Positions 45,613 to 55,427 of a stretch of DNA of 64,000 bases are shown here, piece by piece. The notes under the pieces were generated by a model. That model was given only the letters and a program-made list of their open reading frames with translations, was not told the DNA's origin and searched no databases. Position 1 is the first letter of the stretch. Each line of letters starts with the position of its first letter. The position numbers and the translations under genes are program-made. The DNA comes from Dyadobacter tibetensis Y620-1 (GTDB taxonomy: Bacteria > Bacteroidota > Bacteroidia > Cytophagales > Spirosomataceae), in NCBI RefSeq assembly GCF_000566685.1, contig NZ_AZQN01000002.1:248001-312000 (forward strand). Direction: 5' to 3'.

Positions 45613-47478
45613 ATGTCTGTACGTCTCACCGTAGCTCAGGCTACCATCGCATTTTTAAAAAATCAATATATCGAAAGAGATGGCCTCGAAGCACCTTATT
45701 TTGGAGGTTGTTTCGGCATCTTTGGACATGGCAATGTTGCGGGAATAGGGCAGGCACTCCAAGAAAATCCCGATTTTCGTTATTATCAGTGTCGCAATGA
45801 GCAGTCCATGGTGCACACCGCCGTAGCCTATGCAAAGGTAAAGAATCGCATGGGAGCTATGGTATGTACCAGTTCCATAGGTCCGGGAGCCACCAATATG
45901 ATTACTGGAGCAGCCCTGGCCACGATCAACCGCTTACCTGTGTTACTCTTACCTGGGGATATATTCGCCAGCAGGGAGCCCAGCCCTGTTTTGCAACAAC
46001 TAGAAAGTGCTGGAACACAGGACATCTCGGTGAATGACTGTTTTAAACCAGTATCCAAGTATTGGGATCGGATCAGCCGGCCTGAACAATTGATTTATGC
46101 ACTTCCTGAGGTGATGCGTGTGCTCACTTCCCAGGCAGAAATGGGTGCAGTCACCCTTTCTATGCCACAAGATATTCAAACTCATGCCTATGACTTTCCG
46201 GAATCACTGTTCAGAAAGCGGGTATGGAATATAGCCCGCCCCCGGCCCGATCTGAAGCAACTGGATAAAGCAGCACAGTGGATACGTTCATCGAAGCAAC
46301 CCGTGATTGTGGCTGGTGGAGGGGTAATATATAGCGATGCTTGTGATATTTTGCATGAGTTCGCATCTCAAACTGGAATTCCCGTTGGGGAAACCTTTGC
46401 AGGAAAGGGTTCCGTTCGCTTCGATCGTCCCTATAGCATCGGGGGCTTAGGGGCTACTGGCACCAAATATGCCATCGATATTGCGAACGAAGCTGACCTG
46501 ATCATTGGAATTGGTACCCGATACAGCGATTTTACCACTGCATCAAAATCCATTTTTAAAAACCCATCCATTCGGTTTATCAATATCAATATCAACGAAC
46601 TAGATTCGTTTAAGCATGCGGCGCTTCCTTTGACTGCCGATGCCAAAGCCACCCTCGAAGAGCTTTTTTCTCTGTTGCAGGACTATAGCGTTGCTCCTGA
46701 CTACCGTCAGCGTGTTGCCAAAATCAATAAGGATTGGGACCAGGAAGTAAGCCGTGTGTATGCAGAGGGCAATAGCACTATTGTACCAATTGACCAGGCC
46801 GTAGTAATTGGCGCCCTCAATAGCTTTATGGACGACCGCGACGTGATGATTAATGCTTCGGGAAGCGCTCCAGGAGACTTGCACAAATTATGGCGCGCCA
46901 CTGATCCCAAAAACTTTCATTTGGAGTATGGATTTTCCTGTATGGGCTATGAAATTGCAGCTGGCCTGGGAGCTAAAATGGCCGACCCCAGCCGGGAAGT
47001 TTATGTGCTCTGTGGAGATGGAGGTTACCTGATGAACAATCATGAAATCGTCACGGCTATTCAGGAAGGTATTAAGTTCACCATTTTGCTCCTAAATAAT
47101 AACGGCTATGCCAGTATCGGCGGGCTTTCCGAAAGTATAGGAAGTGAACGGTTTGGAACGCGCTATCAATATAGAGATGAAAATACGGGACAACTATCGG
47201 GCGATTTCCTGCCGGTCGATCTAGCCACTAATGCCCAGAGCCTGGGAGCAGCGGTAATAAAAGCAACCGATAAATCATCCCTGGATGCCGCTCTGGCCCA
47301 AGCGAAAGGTAATGACAAAACCACTGTTATTTATATTGAAACCAGTCTCTACCGGACGGTAAAGGGATACCATGCCTGGTGGGAAGTACCCGTTGCTGAA
47401 GTATCTACCTCGGCTAGCACCCAAAAGGCCTATGAAACCTTTAAAAAAAATAAAAAACAACAAAGGATATTCCTCTAA
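45613..47478 (+). CDS. iolD: 3D-(3,5/4)-trihydroxycyclohexane-1,2-dione acylhydrolase (decyclizing)
   Basis: The 621-residue thiamine-diphosphate enzyme opens the ring of the inositol-derived dione to 5-deoxy-glucuronate. It has the N-terminal GIFGHGNVAGIGQAL and catalytic Glu in QCRNEQSMVHTA, a central FAD/nucleotide-type domain, and the ThDP site GDGGYLMNNHEIVTA with the following NNNGYASIGG. Length matches IolD (about 620-640). Confidence 0.95.
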   Translation: MSVRLTVAQATIAFLKNQYIERDGLEAPYFGGCFGIFGHGNVAGIGQALQENPDFRYYQCRNEQSMVHTAVAYAKVKNRMGAMVCTSSIGPGATNMITGAALATINRLPVLLLPGDIFASREPSPVLQQLESAGTQDISVNDCFKPVSKYWDRISRPEQLIYALPEVMRVLTSQAEMGAVTLSMPQDIQTHAYDFPESLFRKRVWNIARPRPDLKQLDKAAQWIRSSKQPVIVAGGGVIYSDACDILHEFASQTGIPVGETFAGKGSVRFDRPYSIGGLGATGTKYAIDIANEADLIIGIGTRYSDFTTASKSIFKNPSIRFINININELDSFKHAALPLTADAKATLEELFSLLQDYSVAPDYRQRVAKINKDWDQEVSRVYAEGNSTIVPIDQAVVIGALNSFMDDRDVMINASGSAPGDLHKLWRATDPKNFHLEYGFSCMGYEIAAGLGAKMADPSREVYVLCGDGGYLMNNHEIVTAIQEGIKFTILLLNNNGYASIGGLSESIGSERFGTRYQYRDENTGQLSGDFLPVDLATNAQSLGAAVIKATDKSSLDAALAQAKGNDKTTVIYIETSLYRTVKGYHAWWEVPVAEVSTSASTQKAYETFKKNKKQQRIFL

Positions 47479-47490
47479 CAGATAGACTTT

Positions 47491-48393
47491 ATGAACTTTG
47501 ATAATATACAGTTGGGAATAGCTCCCATCAACTGGACCAACGATGATATGCCCGAACTGGGACGAGAGAATACGTTTGAACAATGTATTAGCGAAATGGC
47601 CCTGGCCGGATTTACGGGTTGTGAGGTTGGAAACAAATTCCCTAGAAATACTCAGGTGCTCAAAAAAGCTCTTGAACTGAGAGGACTTCAAATTTGTAAC
47701 CAATGGAATAGCTATGAACTAACCAGCAAGCCCATTGAAGAAAACATACGTAATTTTACAGCCCTACTGGATTTCTTGGAGTCCATGGGAGCCAAGGTGA
47801 TCGGAGGTGGAGAAACAGGAAATAGCTGTCAAGGCATGATGGATGTTCCTGTATTCCAAGGAAAAGGGACACTTACTACTGACCAGGAATGGAAAGATTT
47901 TACTCGCGGCCTCAATACCCTAGGGCAGCTGGCGAAGGATCGGGGAATAAAACTGGCTTTTCACCATCATATGGGGACATGTATACAAACCATGGAAGAA
48001 ACGGATAGGCTCTTAGCAGACACAGACCCCGAACTGGTCTATCTGAATTATGATTGTGGACATTTTTACTTTGCTGGGGAGGACCCTGTGCTGGCATTGC
48101 AAAAATATATCAACCGAACGGCCCATATTCACCTGAAAGATATTCGACCTCAGATCTTAAAGCAGGTACGGGATGAGCAATGGAGTTTTCTCAAAGCGGT
48201 AAAAAATGGCGTCTTTACCGTTCCGGGAGATCCTGAAGGTTGTATAGATTTTCTAGGTCTTTTTAATATTATAGCCAAAAGCAATTATGAAGGCTGGATC
48301 GTTTTGGAGGCTGAACAAGACCCGTCTAAAGCTAATCCACTGGAATATGCCTTAATAGCCCGAAATTTCTTTAAGGCACATACTGGGATATAA
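47491..48393 (+). CDS. iolE: Myo-inosose-2 dehydratase
   Basis: The 300-residue xylose-isomerase-like TIM barrel dehydrates scyllo-inosose to the dione. IolE features are LGIAPINWTNDDMPELG at the N-terminus, the metal-site stretches LAFHHHMGTC, LNYDCGHFYFAG and AHIHLKDI, and WIVLEAEQDP. It is the last gene of the operon. An IolI/IolH isomerase, present in Bacillus, is not visible in the operon. Confidence 0.95.
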   Translation: MNFDNIQLGIAPINWTNDDMPELGRENTFEQCISEMALAGFTGCEVGNKFPRNTQVLKKALELRGLQICNQWNSYELTSKPIEENIRNFTALLDFLESMGAKVIGGGETGNSCQGMMDVPVFQGKGTLTTDQEWKDFTRGLNTLGQLAKDRGIKLAFHHHMGTCIQTMEETDRLLADTDPELVYLNYDCGHFYFAGEDPVLALQKYINRTAHIHLKDIRPQILKQVRDEQWSFLKAVKNGVFTVPGDPEGCIDFLGLFNIIAKSNYEGWIVLEAEQDPSKANPLEYALIARNFFKAHTGI

Positions 48394-48425
48394 AAAAACA
48401 TTTCTAATTGCTTTTAGTCGGCGTT

Positions 48426-48459
48426 ATGACCGTTACAAAAAAAACTTTGCAACGGTCAT
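48426..48459 (+). terminator. Hairpin after iolE, possible end of the iol operon
   Basis: ATGACCGTT (48426-48434) pairs with AACGGTCAT (48451-48459); the loop contains an A-run. The downstream T tract is poor, so termination strength is uncertain. Confidence 0.5.
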
Positions 48460-48586
48460 CTCCTTTACCCCAAGTTCATTGATATTTAAAATTATTTTCC
48501 CAAAAAAACATCGTTCGGTTACATAATTTTTAAGACATTTACAGTTAATATACCGAAGTTGATTTAAGGCTAAATTTCAGATATCT

Positions 48587-49018
48587 ATGAAATACTTATT
48601 TGTTAGTTTAAAAAGATTACAGCGTAGTATCTTCTTCATAAAATTGGTGGCCAACCTTACTTTGGTACTCGCTTTCGGCATTATCTTAGCCTCCTGCAGC
48701 AAATTCACCCCAGCGGAGCCATTAATGGCTGTTTACCGAGAAGTACTGGACCCTAACCGCGACACACTATTCTTAGTTCATAATACAAACAGAGATAGTT
48801 CTGCATTCTTTACTTTTGAAGAATCCTTGAGTGATACGGCTATTGTTTTTTTCTCCGAAGATCGTTCTTTTAAATACCAAAACGCTAAGGTATTCCCTCA
48901 TAACAAAGCCATACGATTTGGAATGAGAAATATCACCAGCGATACGATATTTATCAAGTACCATCCTCTGAAATCACCCATTACAGGCTCATTGATAATA
49001 GGAACTCATTTTCGTTAA
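48587..49018 (+). CDS. Hypothetical lipoprotein, 143 aa
   Basis: A long N-terminal hydrophobic segment ends in the lipobox IILASC (Cys at about 37), so this is probably an exported lipoprotein. The mature part is rich in beta-strands with alternating NTNRDSSAFFTFEES and SDTIFIKYHPLK. No family is recognised. The n-region of the signal (about 20 residues) is longer than usual. Confidence 0.65.
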   Translation: MKYLFVSLKRLQRSIFFIKLVANLTLVLAFGIILASCSKFTPAEPLMAVYREVLDPNRDTLFLVHNTNRDSSAFFTFEESLSDTAIVFFSEDRSFKYQNAKVFPHNKAIRFGMRNITSDTIFIKYHPLKSPITGSLIIGTHFR

Positions 49019-49537
49019 AATTGGGTATTGAGATTACGAATTTGAAGGCATACATTCTCCATTTATCTATGGCTTTAGCCCGTGTAGCTAGTATCTTCAG
49101 AGCTTATTCTTTTCTGAATGGGAAATGCTCTTTGCCTATTCATATACTTAACTCCAGGCTCAATTCTCCGGGGACAGTGGCAAATTTTAGGCGCATATCT
49201 TGGGTTAAATTAGCAGCAATTAAGTTGACTTTAACGCCATAAACGCTCCTGAAGGATGTTTCACTGTGGCTATTCTTGCCCTAGCTTTGCAAGGCATCAC
49301 TTATTTTCGTCCTCAAAATTCCCCAAAGCATCAGGGCCAGAGCGAAGGGGAGGAAAAGATTATACATTGAAACTGCAGTGATACAATGATCTATCTCAAG
49401 GCTCGCCAAGCATATACTTAAGAATTCTGATATCAGAATACGCATCGAAGACAAATTTTAGTGTTATTCAACCCATCCAGGATAGATTCAGTCTCTACCT
49501 CGTCGTACTTTGGTATAGTTTTTTGATTTATTTTTCT
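49019..49537. other. Intergenic stretch with no recognisable gene
   Basis: About 500 bp without a convincing ORF, RNA or repeat. Only the TACTTTG promoter box at 49506-49512 of the next gene was found. Confidence 0.55.
49506..49512 (+). promoter_or_regulatory. -7 promoter box TACTTTG of the single-domain response regulator
   Basis: TACTTTG, 25 bp before the ATG at 49538; it makes the in-frame TTG at 49523 an unlikely start. Confidence 0.5.
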
Positions 49538-49930
49538 ATGAAAGAAGAAATAACCTGTTTATTAATTGACGACGATTATGATGATCATGAAATTTTTTCC
49601 ATGGCCATCTCCGATACGCAGCTAGATGTGAAATGTGTTACGGCCTATAACTGGGAAGAGGCAGAACTTTATCTAAGCCAAGAAGGCAGCCATGTACCGG
49701 ACTTTATATTTATCGATTGGAATTTGACCGATATGTATGGCTGGGAATGCCTGGTACGCTTGCGTCAGTTCCCCAAACTTAGCAATACGCAATTTGTAAT
49801 CCAATCGGGTGTAGTCCCTCAGGAAATGAACCGGTATGCTGAGAAATATCAATGTAAATTCATTCAAAAAAGCGGTTCCATAGCCTACTTTTCAAGTGGT
49901 TTAAAATCGATATTGACCCAGGTAGGCTAA
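49538..49930 (+). CDS. Single-domain response regulator (receiver only)
   Basis: The 130-residue protein is a stand-alone receiver: acidic triad DDD at 11-13, phospho-acceptor Asp60 (FIFIDWNLTD), switch Ser in IQSG, conserved Lys in IQKSG. It lacks an output domain, so it would act in a phosphorelay or by protein binding. No kinase gene is adjacent. The following lipoprotein starts 37 bp later. Confidence 0.9.
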   Translation: MKEEITCLLIDDDYDDHEIFSMAISDTQLDVKCVTAYNWEEAELYLSQEGSHVPDFIFIDWNLTDMYGWECLVRLRQFPKLSNTQFVIQSGVVPQEMNRYAEKYQCKFIQKSGSIAYFSSGLKSILTQVG

Positions 49931-49967
49931 GCAACCTGGGGCTTCTCCCCATATCACTCCGTCAGTT

Positions 49968-50429
49968 ATGAGAAAAATAATCAGCAAAGTTATATATGTC
50001 TCAATGCCTTTTTCCCTGATGGCCTGCAACCTCAATCCTACTCAAAACGCAGCTGTTGATACCTATAGCGGGCCGACAGACAGTACCTATAATATTTGTT
50101 ATGAATCCATAATGGATCGTGATTCAGTATTCTTTAATGCGCTAATCTATGGAGACAGTATTAAAGGTAGTCTGGGATATAAACTCTATGAAAAAGATCA
50201 AAATAATGGTTCCGTCTTGGGTACGATTCACGGTGACACTATTCGAGCCCTGTACACATTTATGTCGGAGGGTCAAGAATCTACCAGAGAAATTATATTT
50301 CTCCAAGAGGACAAGCAGCTTGTGGAAGGTTATGGCACTATGGAAGAACGAAATGGACGTACGATGTTTAAGCATAATATAGCCTTCCGTTTCGATGGAA
50401 TAAGACTCAAAGAAGTGAACTGCAAATAA
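49968..50429 (+). CDS. Hypothetical lipoprotein, 153 aa
   Basis: The signal peptide ends with lipobox SLMAC (Cys at about 20). The mature domain has the phrase SIKGSLGYKLYEKDQNNGSVLGTIHGDTIRA split by turns, a small beta-barrel-like pattern seen in several Bacteroidota envelope lipoproteins. No function known. It may be co-transcribed with the receiver protein upstream. Confidence 0.72.
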   Translation: MRKIISKVIYVSMPFSLMACNLNPTQNAAVDTYSGPTDSTYNICYESIMDRDSVFFNALIYGDSIKGSLGYKLYEKDQNNGSVLGTIHGDTIRALYTFMSEGQESTREIIFLQEDKQLVEGYGTMEERNGRTMFKHNIAFRFDGIRLKEVNCK

Positions 50430-50664
50430 ACTCTCCTCCACCCAAGCGGCCATCGAAATTTTTCCTCTGTTTCCTTACCTTTATCTTTCGATGACTATAT
50501 CAAACGCTTTTAACAAATACTTATCAAAAATTGCTTAGCTAATTTTACAGCTTAGAAGAGACAGAAAGTATCCATTTCTACAAAAATCGTCGTAGTTTTA
50601 TCCTTTAACCGAGCCACATTCTTTTTATAAGGGCGAACTGGGTATCCTATATGGGAATATTACG

Positions 50665-52653
50665 ATGAAAATAATATCTACAGTTCTAATTGTTTTTTAT
50701 ATTGGTTTAGGGCATTTATGGGCTCAAACCCAGCAAGACCCCTATGGCTTTAGAAACAATCTTCTGGTAAACACCCCCTATTGTGGACAGGCCTTGTCCA
50801 CCAGTCTCAATGGTTCGAACTGCAGTGGAACAACCAAACCCGGAGAGTTTGTTGTGGAAACGGTAACTTGCAATATACAACGTCCTGTATATCAGTTAGG
50901 ACCGAACTATTCCTTAACTTATGGAAATACAAATGGCTGGATTTCTGATGAATACAGCATACAATTCTACATTAAAAACACGTCATGGGCGGCTAAGGAA
51001 CAGACTTTAATCCACTTCAATAATGGCAAATCCGTTCCTCCCTTATATCTTAAGACCTTACCTGGCAGCACACAAGCATGCCTTTCTCTCGATGCTTCCC
51101 TGGGTAGTACCTGCCTTCCGCTTAATTTGAACCAGTACTACCTCATATCCATTACCAGAAATTCGAAGACCAAGCAGTTTGAAGTGTATGTCGACAATCA
51201 AATGGTTATTTCATTAGCAGATACAAACGATGATTATACTGCAGAGAAAGGTCAGGCTGTATCGTTATTTAGCAGTCAGAGCATCGGCGGTTGCAGTGTA
51301 GCTTCTGCTCGCTTTGCCTATTTAAATTTCTCAAACCGATACCTGGATCCAGATGCAGTGAAAATGGCTAATCAAGGAATTTGCGCGCTAATTGACGCCA
51401 ATAGTACTGCTGATTTTGCCATTAATCCTGGAGCAAGCTGTAAGGATGGACGGGCCACCATTACCTATACCGGTAGTCTTCCCACTGATTCGCCTTACAC
51501 CCTGGCCTGGGATTTCGATGGCGCCACTATTCTAGGGGGACAAGGACGGGGCCCTATAGAAGTACAGTGGAAGCAGGCAGGAACGAAGCGGGTAAGGCTA
51601 TCCATACAAAATCCGGACTGTGGCACGACCCTGGACAATATAAAAAACCCTGTTGTTACGCTCCCGGTAATTAAAATTGTGAGAGAAAGTGGAAGTTGCG
51701 GATCTGGTTCTGCCACTATTATTCAGGTATCCGATGCAGCCCTCCCACTGCAGTATGCCACTCAGCTGATACCCTTCCAGAGTTCTAATCGTTTGAATCT
51801 GCCCCCCGGTTTACATACCATTAGCATTCGTGATGCCAATTCATGTATTAGAGATACTCTTGTACATATCTTACCGGGAAGTGATGTGGCTCATTCTATT
51901 CCTGATGCCCAGATTTGTGAAGGAGAAAGTATCGTGTTAACTACTACGACAAATGCTTCAAGATTTATTTGGAGACCCGCTGAAGGGCTAGACCGAATAG
52001 ATATCCAAAGTCCTACGGCAAGTCCCTCGGAAACGACTGAATATTTGATGGAGGCCTTGGCCCTTAACAGTAGTACTGGTCAGACCTGTATTATTAGGGA
52101 TACCGTTAAAATTACCGTCGTCCCACGTCCTGAACTAATAGTTACCAAAAGTCAAACGGTTCTGGAGGGAATTCCCATTCAATTGCAAGCAAGAGTCAGT
52201 AATTCCACCCCGCCTAGCAGTATTTCATATCTCTGGACTCCCGCAACAGGGCTCGATAACCCTCATGATCCTAGCCCTATTGCTATTTTATCCGACTCTC
52301 AAACGTACCTGGTTACTGCAACAGATGCACAAGGTTGTAAAAGTGAAGAAACTGTCACCCTAAGTATCAGCGACGTAGAATCCTTTGGACTCCCCGATGC
52401 ATTTAGTCCTAATGGGGACGGATTAAATGAAATACTTCTTCCCTACTTTACCCGGTCTTATTTCCCTACTGAGCTAAGAATTTACAACCGGTGGGGCCTG
52501 CTTATCTACCGCACCAAGTCGCCTCAGTCGGGATGGAACGGATTGTATAAGGAACTGCCTGCCCCTGCGGGCCCATATACCTGGTGGTTGACCGTGCAAA
52601 AAACATCGGGAGAGTCTGTTTCTCGTAGCGGTACTGTATTATTACTCAGATAA
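50665..52653 (+). CDS. Secreted protein with gliding-motility/CHU_C C-terminal (type IX secretion) domain
   Basis: The 662-residue exported protein begins with a signal peptide (MKIISTVLIVFYIGLGHLWA). A lectin/LamG-like jelly-roll lies at about 60-235 (YSIQFYIKNTSWAAKEQ), then PKD/Ig-like beta domains. The C-terminal 85 residues are the CHU_C/gliding-motility domain: LPDAFSPNGDGLNEILLP and LRIYNRWGLLIYR, ending in WWLTVQ and a short basic tail. This domain is a type B sorting signal for the type IX secretion system. Its target may be a glycan, inferred from the lectin-like domain. Confidence 0.9.
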   Translation: MKIISTVLIVFYIGLGHLWAQTQQDPYGFRNNLLVNTPYCGQALSTSLNGSNCSGTTKPGEFVVETVTCNIQRPVYQLGPNYSLTYGNTNGWISDEYSIQFYIKNTSWAAKEQTLIHFNNGKSVPPLYLKTLPGSTQACLSLDASLGSTCLPLNLNQYYLISITRNSKTKQFEVYVDNQMVISLADTNDDYTAEKGQAVSLFSSQSIGGCSVASARFAYLNFSNRYLDPDAVKMANQGICALIDANSTADFAINPGASCKDGRATITYTGSLPTDSPYTLAWDFDGATILGGQGRGPIEVQWKQAGTKRVRLSIQNPDCGTTLDNIKNPVVTLPVIKIVRESGSCGSGSATIIQVSDAALPLQYATQLIPFQSSNRLNLPPGLHTISIRDANSCIRDTLVHILPGSDVAHSIPDAQICEGESIVLTTTTNASRFIWRPAEGLDRIDIQSPTASPSETTEYLMEALALNSSTGQTCIIRDTVKITVVPRPELIVTKSQTVLEGIPIQLQARVSNSTPPSSISYLWTPATGLDNPHDPSPIAILSDSQTYLVTATDAQGCKSEETVTLSISDVESFGLPDAFSPNGDGLNEILLPYFTRSYFPTELRIYNRWGLLIYRTKSPQSGWNGLYKELPAPAGPYTWWLTVQKTSGESVSRSGTVLLLR

Positions 52654-52727
52654 GCGTGCCGGGTAATACCATATTTTTTATTAATAAAAAATTGCTTAGC
52701 TTATGTTAAAATCAAAACCATAAAGCT

Positions 52728-53174
52728 ATGGCAGAAATTATCAAGGAATATAGCAACGGTGAAGTAACTATTGTATGGAAACCGGCTTTATGCATTCATT
52801 CACGCATTTGTTGGCAAAACTCCGATAGTTTACCAGAGGTTTTCAATCCTTCGGAGAAACCTTGGATTAAACCCCATGGGGCTCCAACTACGAGGATTAT
52901 GGAGCAGGTCAAACGTTGCCCTTCAGGGGCCTTAAGTTATTTCCTCAACCCAGATAAGGAGGCGACATCACTATCCACTTCACAATCGGAGAATGCCCGG
53001 GTGGAAATCCTCCCTAACGGCCCCTTGCTTGTTCATGGAACGATTAATCTTAAAGACAAATCGGGTGAAGTATCGGAGAAAGCAGGAGTTACCGCTTTTT
53101 GCCGTTGCGGCCAGTCGGCTAACAAGCCATTTTGTGATGGATCTCATCTCGCGACCCAATTCCAGGATGCCTGA
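52728..53174 (+). CDS. YjdI-type 4Fe-4S protein fused to a CDGSH iron-sulfur domain
   Basis: The 148-residue protein joins two iron-sulfur modules. Residues 1-75 look like the single-cluster YjdI/Fer4_19 domain with Cys22, Cys28 and Cys64 (ALCIHSRICWQ, RCPSGAL). Residues 95-145 form a CDGSH/mitoNEET-type 2Fe-2S domain with the pattern CRCGQSANKPFCDGSH (Cys125, Cys127, Cys136, His140). It probably handles electrons or iron-sulfur clusters in the cytoplasm; the exact role is unknown. Confidence 0.88.
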   Translation: MAEIIKEYSNGEVTIVWKPALCIHSRICWQNSDSLPEVFNPSEKPWIKPHGAPTTRIMEQVKRCPSGALSYFLNPDKEATSLSTSQSENARVEILPNGPLLVHGTINLKDKSGEVSEKAGVTAFCRCGQSANKPFCDGSHLATQFQDA

Positions 53175-53215
53175 TTCATCAAATTAGATTCTTAGGTTTT
53201 AACCGAAATTAATTT

Positions 53216-54214
53216 ATGCAAATCGCATTTTTCAATACCAAATCTTACGACCAGACTTTCTTCAACGAATCAATTTATCTAAAAAGCCACAAAATCACCT
53301 ACTTTGAGGTGGCTTTGAATTCACAAACTGCTCGCCTGGCCGAAGGAGCTGAGGCGGTCTGCGTTTTTGTGAATGACACGGTTGATCGGAATACAATTCA
53401 GAATTTGTCTGTTCTGGGCGTAAAAATTATTGCCCTACGTTGTGCAGGATTTAATAATGTGGACCTTAAGGCCGCCCGTGAGTATCATATTGAAGTAGTT
53501 AGAGTGCCAGCCTACTCACCCGAGTCGGTGGCCGAACACGCCGTAGCCCTGATTCTTACCCTGAACCGGAAAACTCACCGAGCCTTTAACAGGGTTCGAG
53601 AGGGCAATTTTTCTATAGAACATCTGACAGGCTTTAACCTATTTAATAAAACTGTCGGTGTCGTGGGAACTGGCCTCATAGGGGCAAGTTTTTGCAAAAT
53701 CATGCTAGGCTTTGGTTGTAAGGTCCTTGCATATGACATTCAGAAAAATGAAAACCTAATAAACCATGGCGTTCAATATACGTCCTTGGACGAGTTATTT
53801 CGGCATAGTGAGATTATATCCCTTCACTGCCCCCTCCTTCCTCAAACTACACATATCATCGACACTGAGTCCATAAATAAAATGAAATCGGGGGTTATGA
53901 TTATCAACACAAGCCGGGGTGGACTTATAGATACGAAGGCGGCGATTGAAGGTTTAAAAAAGGGCAAAATTGGATACCTCGGAATTGACGTTTACGAACA
54001 AGAGGCCAACCTGTTTTTTAAAGACCATGGGGAAACGGTTATTCAAGACGATGTAATAGCCAGACTTATTTCCTTTCCAAATGTTCTTCTCACCGGACAT
54101 TTAGGCTTTTTTACTCAAGAAGCCCTGGAGGAAATAGCGCATATTACGCTGGAGAATCTCAGTGATTTCGAAAATAACAAAGCCCTATCAAACAGGGTTG
54201 CACTACCCGAATGA
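53216..54214 (+). CDS. 2-hydroxyacid dehydrogenase (D-lactate dehydrogenase type)
   Basis: The 332-residue NAD-dependent enzyme has the D-isomer 2-hydroxyacid dehydrogenase signatures: VGVVGTGLIGASFCKI, MIINTSRGGLIDTKA and TGHLGFFTQEALEEIA (catalytic His). It resembles fermentative LdhA (DdlA-like), reducing pyruvate to D-lactate, by the ALRCAGFNNVDLKAARE stretch with the catalytic Arg region. It follows the iron-sulfur gene by 41 bp and precedes a hairpin at 54343-54390. Confidence 0.9.
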   Translation: MQIAFFNTKSYDQTFFNESIYLKSHKITYFEVALNSQTARLAEGAEAVCVFVNDTVDRNTIQNLSVLGVKIIALRCAGFNNVDLKAAREYHIEVVRVPAYSPESVAEHAVALILTLNRKTHRAFNRVREGNFSIEHLTGFNLFNKTVGVVGTGLIGASFCKIMLGFGCKVLAYDIQKNENLINHGVQYTSLDELFRHSEIISLHCPLLPQTTHIIDTESINKMKSGVMIINTSRGGLIDTKAAIEGLKKGKIGYLGIDVYEQEANLFFKDHGETVIQDDVIARLISFPNVLLTGHLGFFTQEALEEIAHITLENLSDFENNKALSNRVALPE

Positions 54215-54342
54215 AACTTTAATAAAATGCAAACTGATTGAGTATTTTACCCTGTGAATGAATCTTCAAGGTACTACCGATAGGTGGTTTCTCGTATTCA
54301 GGTTTATTGACTCCGTCACTTAAGTAGGGATTTACTATGCCC

Positions 54343-54390
54343 AAAAGCCATTTCTCAAGGCATTTAACATACCTCGGGAAATGGCTTTAT
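54343..54390. terminator. Hairpin between convergent ldh-like and desaturase genes
   Basis: AAAGCCATTTC (54344-54354) pairs with GAAATGGCTTT (54378-54388). The minus-strand exit has four Ts; it probably works in both directions with moderate strength. Confidence 0.7.
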
Positions 54391-54409
54391 TAAGGAGGAG
54401 GTACATTAC

Positions 54410-55393
54410 TTACTTTATCCAGCTAAACTCGTAGCTCAATTCAGGTACACGAGTTCTATCAGCAATGCGTCTTAATCTTGTAGGAAGAGCCATCAGGTAA
54501 TCTCTTCCTTTTTCTGCTTGTTCGTTAAGTCCTTTTACTGCACCAATCTCCCATTCGGCCAGTAGCGATTCTAATATCTCAATATAGTCGATGGTCGTAT
54601 ATACCCCAAGGCGCTGAGCAGCGTCGGAGAAATGAGAAAAGGTGCTCCCCATCTTCATTCCCGTTTCGCGAAGGAAATGTGCCGGCATTACGATTTTCTT
54701 GCGCATCATATCTTCCAGTGCAATCATCATCTCTGATGGGTCTACGGCTAAAATACGGCTTACAAAAGCCTTATAGGCTTTCGCATGACGCATTTCGTCA
54801 GCGGCAATTACACCACATATTTTTGACAAGTGAGGGTTCCCGAATTTCTTAGCCAATGAAGCCGTTCTACGGTGCGAAACATTGGTAGCCAACTCTTGAA
54901 ACGACGTATAGATAAAGTTTCGATACGGATCGCGATCGGTACCAATATCAAACCCATCAGCAATCAGATATTGCGTTGAAACCTCCATAGCACGCATATT
55001 TACCCTGCCGGAAAGATATAAGTATCTATTCAAAAGGTCCCCGTGACGATTCTCCTCAGCGGTCCAGGCTCTTACCCAACGCATCCAACCATTGGGCTCG
55101 CTTACCTGATCTACGCCAATCACAGCGGATAGCCAAGATTCATAAGTAGGTAAGGCTTCTTCGGTAATCGTGTCGCCGATCAATACAGCTATATAGTCAT
55201 AAGGCAGATCGCGGCAACTTTCCTGCAACAACTTTACCTCTCCCATAAAATTCTCATCAGCTGAGTCGGGAAGGAAATCAGAAGGCTGCCAGTTCTCATC
55301 AATCGGTTTTAGGTAATCTGCTATAAGACCGTCCAGGTCTTTCCCTACGTGTTGCATTACTTCAAGACGTACGGCTGAAAGTGCGGTGTCCAT
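54410..55393 (-). CDS. Acyl-ACP desaturase (diiron, ferritin-like)
   Basis: The 327-residue soluble enzyme introduces a cis double bond into acyl-ACP. The diiron ligands are visible as EENRH (113-117) and DEMRH (199-203), with SFQELATNVSH around 164-174, the plant stearoyl-ACP-desaturase pattern. It is monocistronic with a TACTTTG promoter at 55428-55434. Confidence 0.92.
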   Translation of the reverse strand: MDTALSAVRLEVMQHVGKDLDGLIADYLKPIDENWQPSDFLPDSADENFMGEVKLLQESCRDLPYDYIAVLIGDTITEEALPTYESWLSAVIGVDQVSEPNGWMRWVRAWTAEENRHGDLLNRYLYLSGRVNMRAMEVSTQYLIADGFDIGTDRDPYRNFIYTSFQELATNVSHRRTASLAKKFGNPHLSKICGVIAADEMRHAKAYKAFVSRILAVDPSEMMIALEDMMRKKIVMPAHFLRETGMKMGSTFSHFSDAAQRLGVYTTIDYIEILESLLAEWEIGAVKGLNEQAEKGRDYLMALPTRLRRIADRTRVPELSYEFSWIK

Positions 55394-55427
55394 TAATTAG
55401 TCTGTTTAATTTCGAATTACAGTGGTA

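Noticed and set aside
49021..49242. 73-codon ORF starting with TTG
   Set aside because: No similarity or signal features; lies in an intergenic stretch and starts 2 bp after the lipoprotein stop without a start context.
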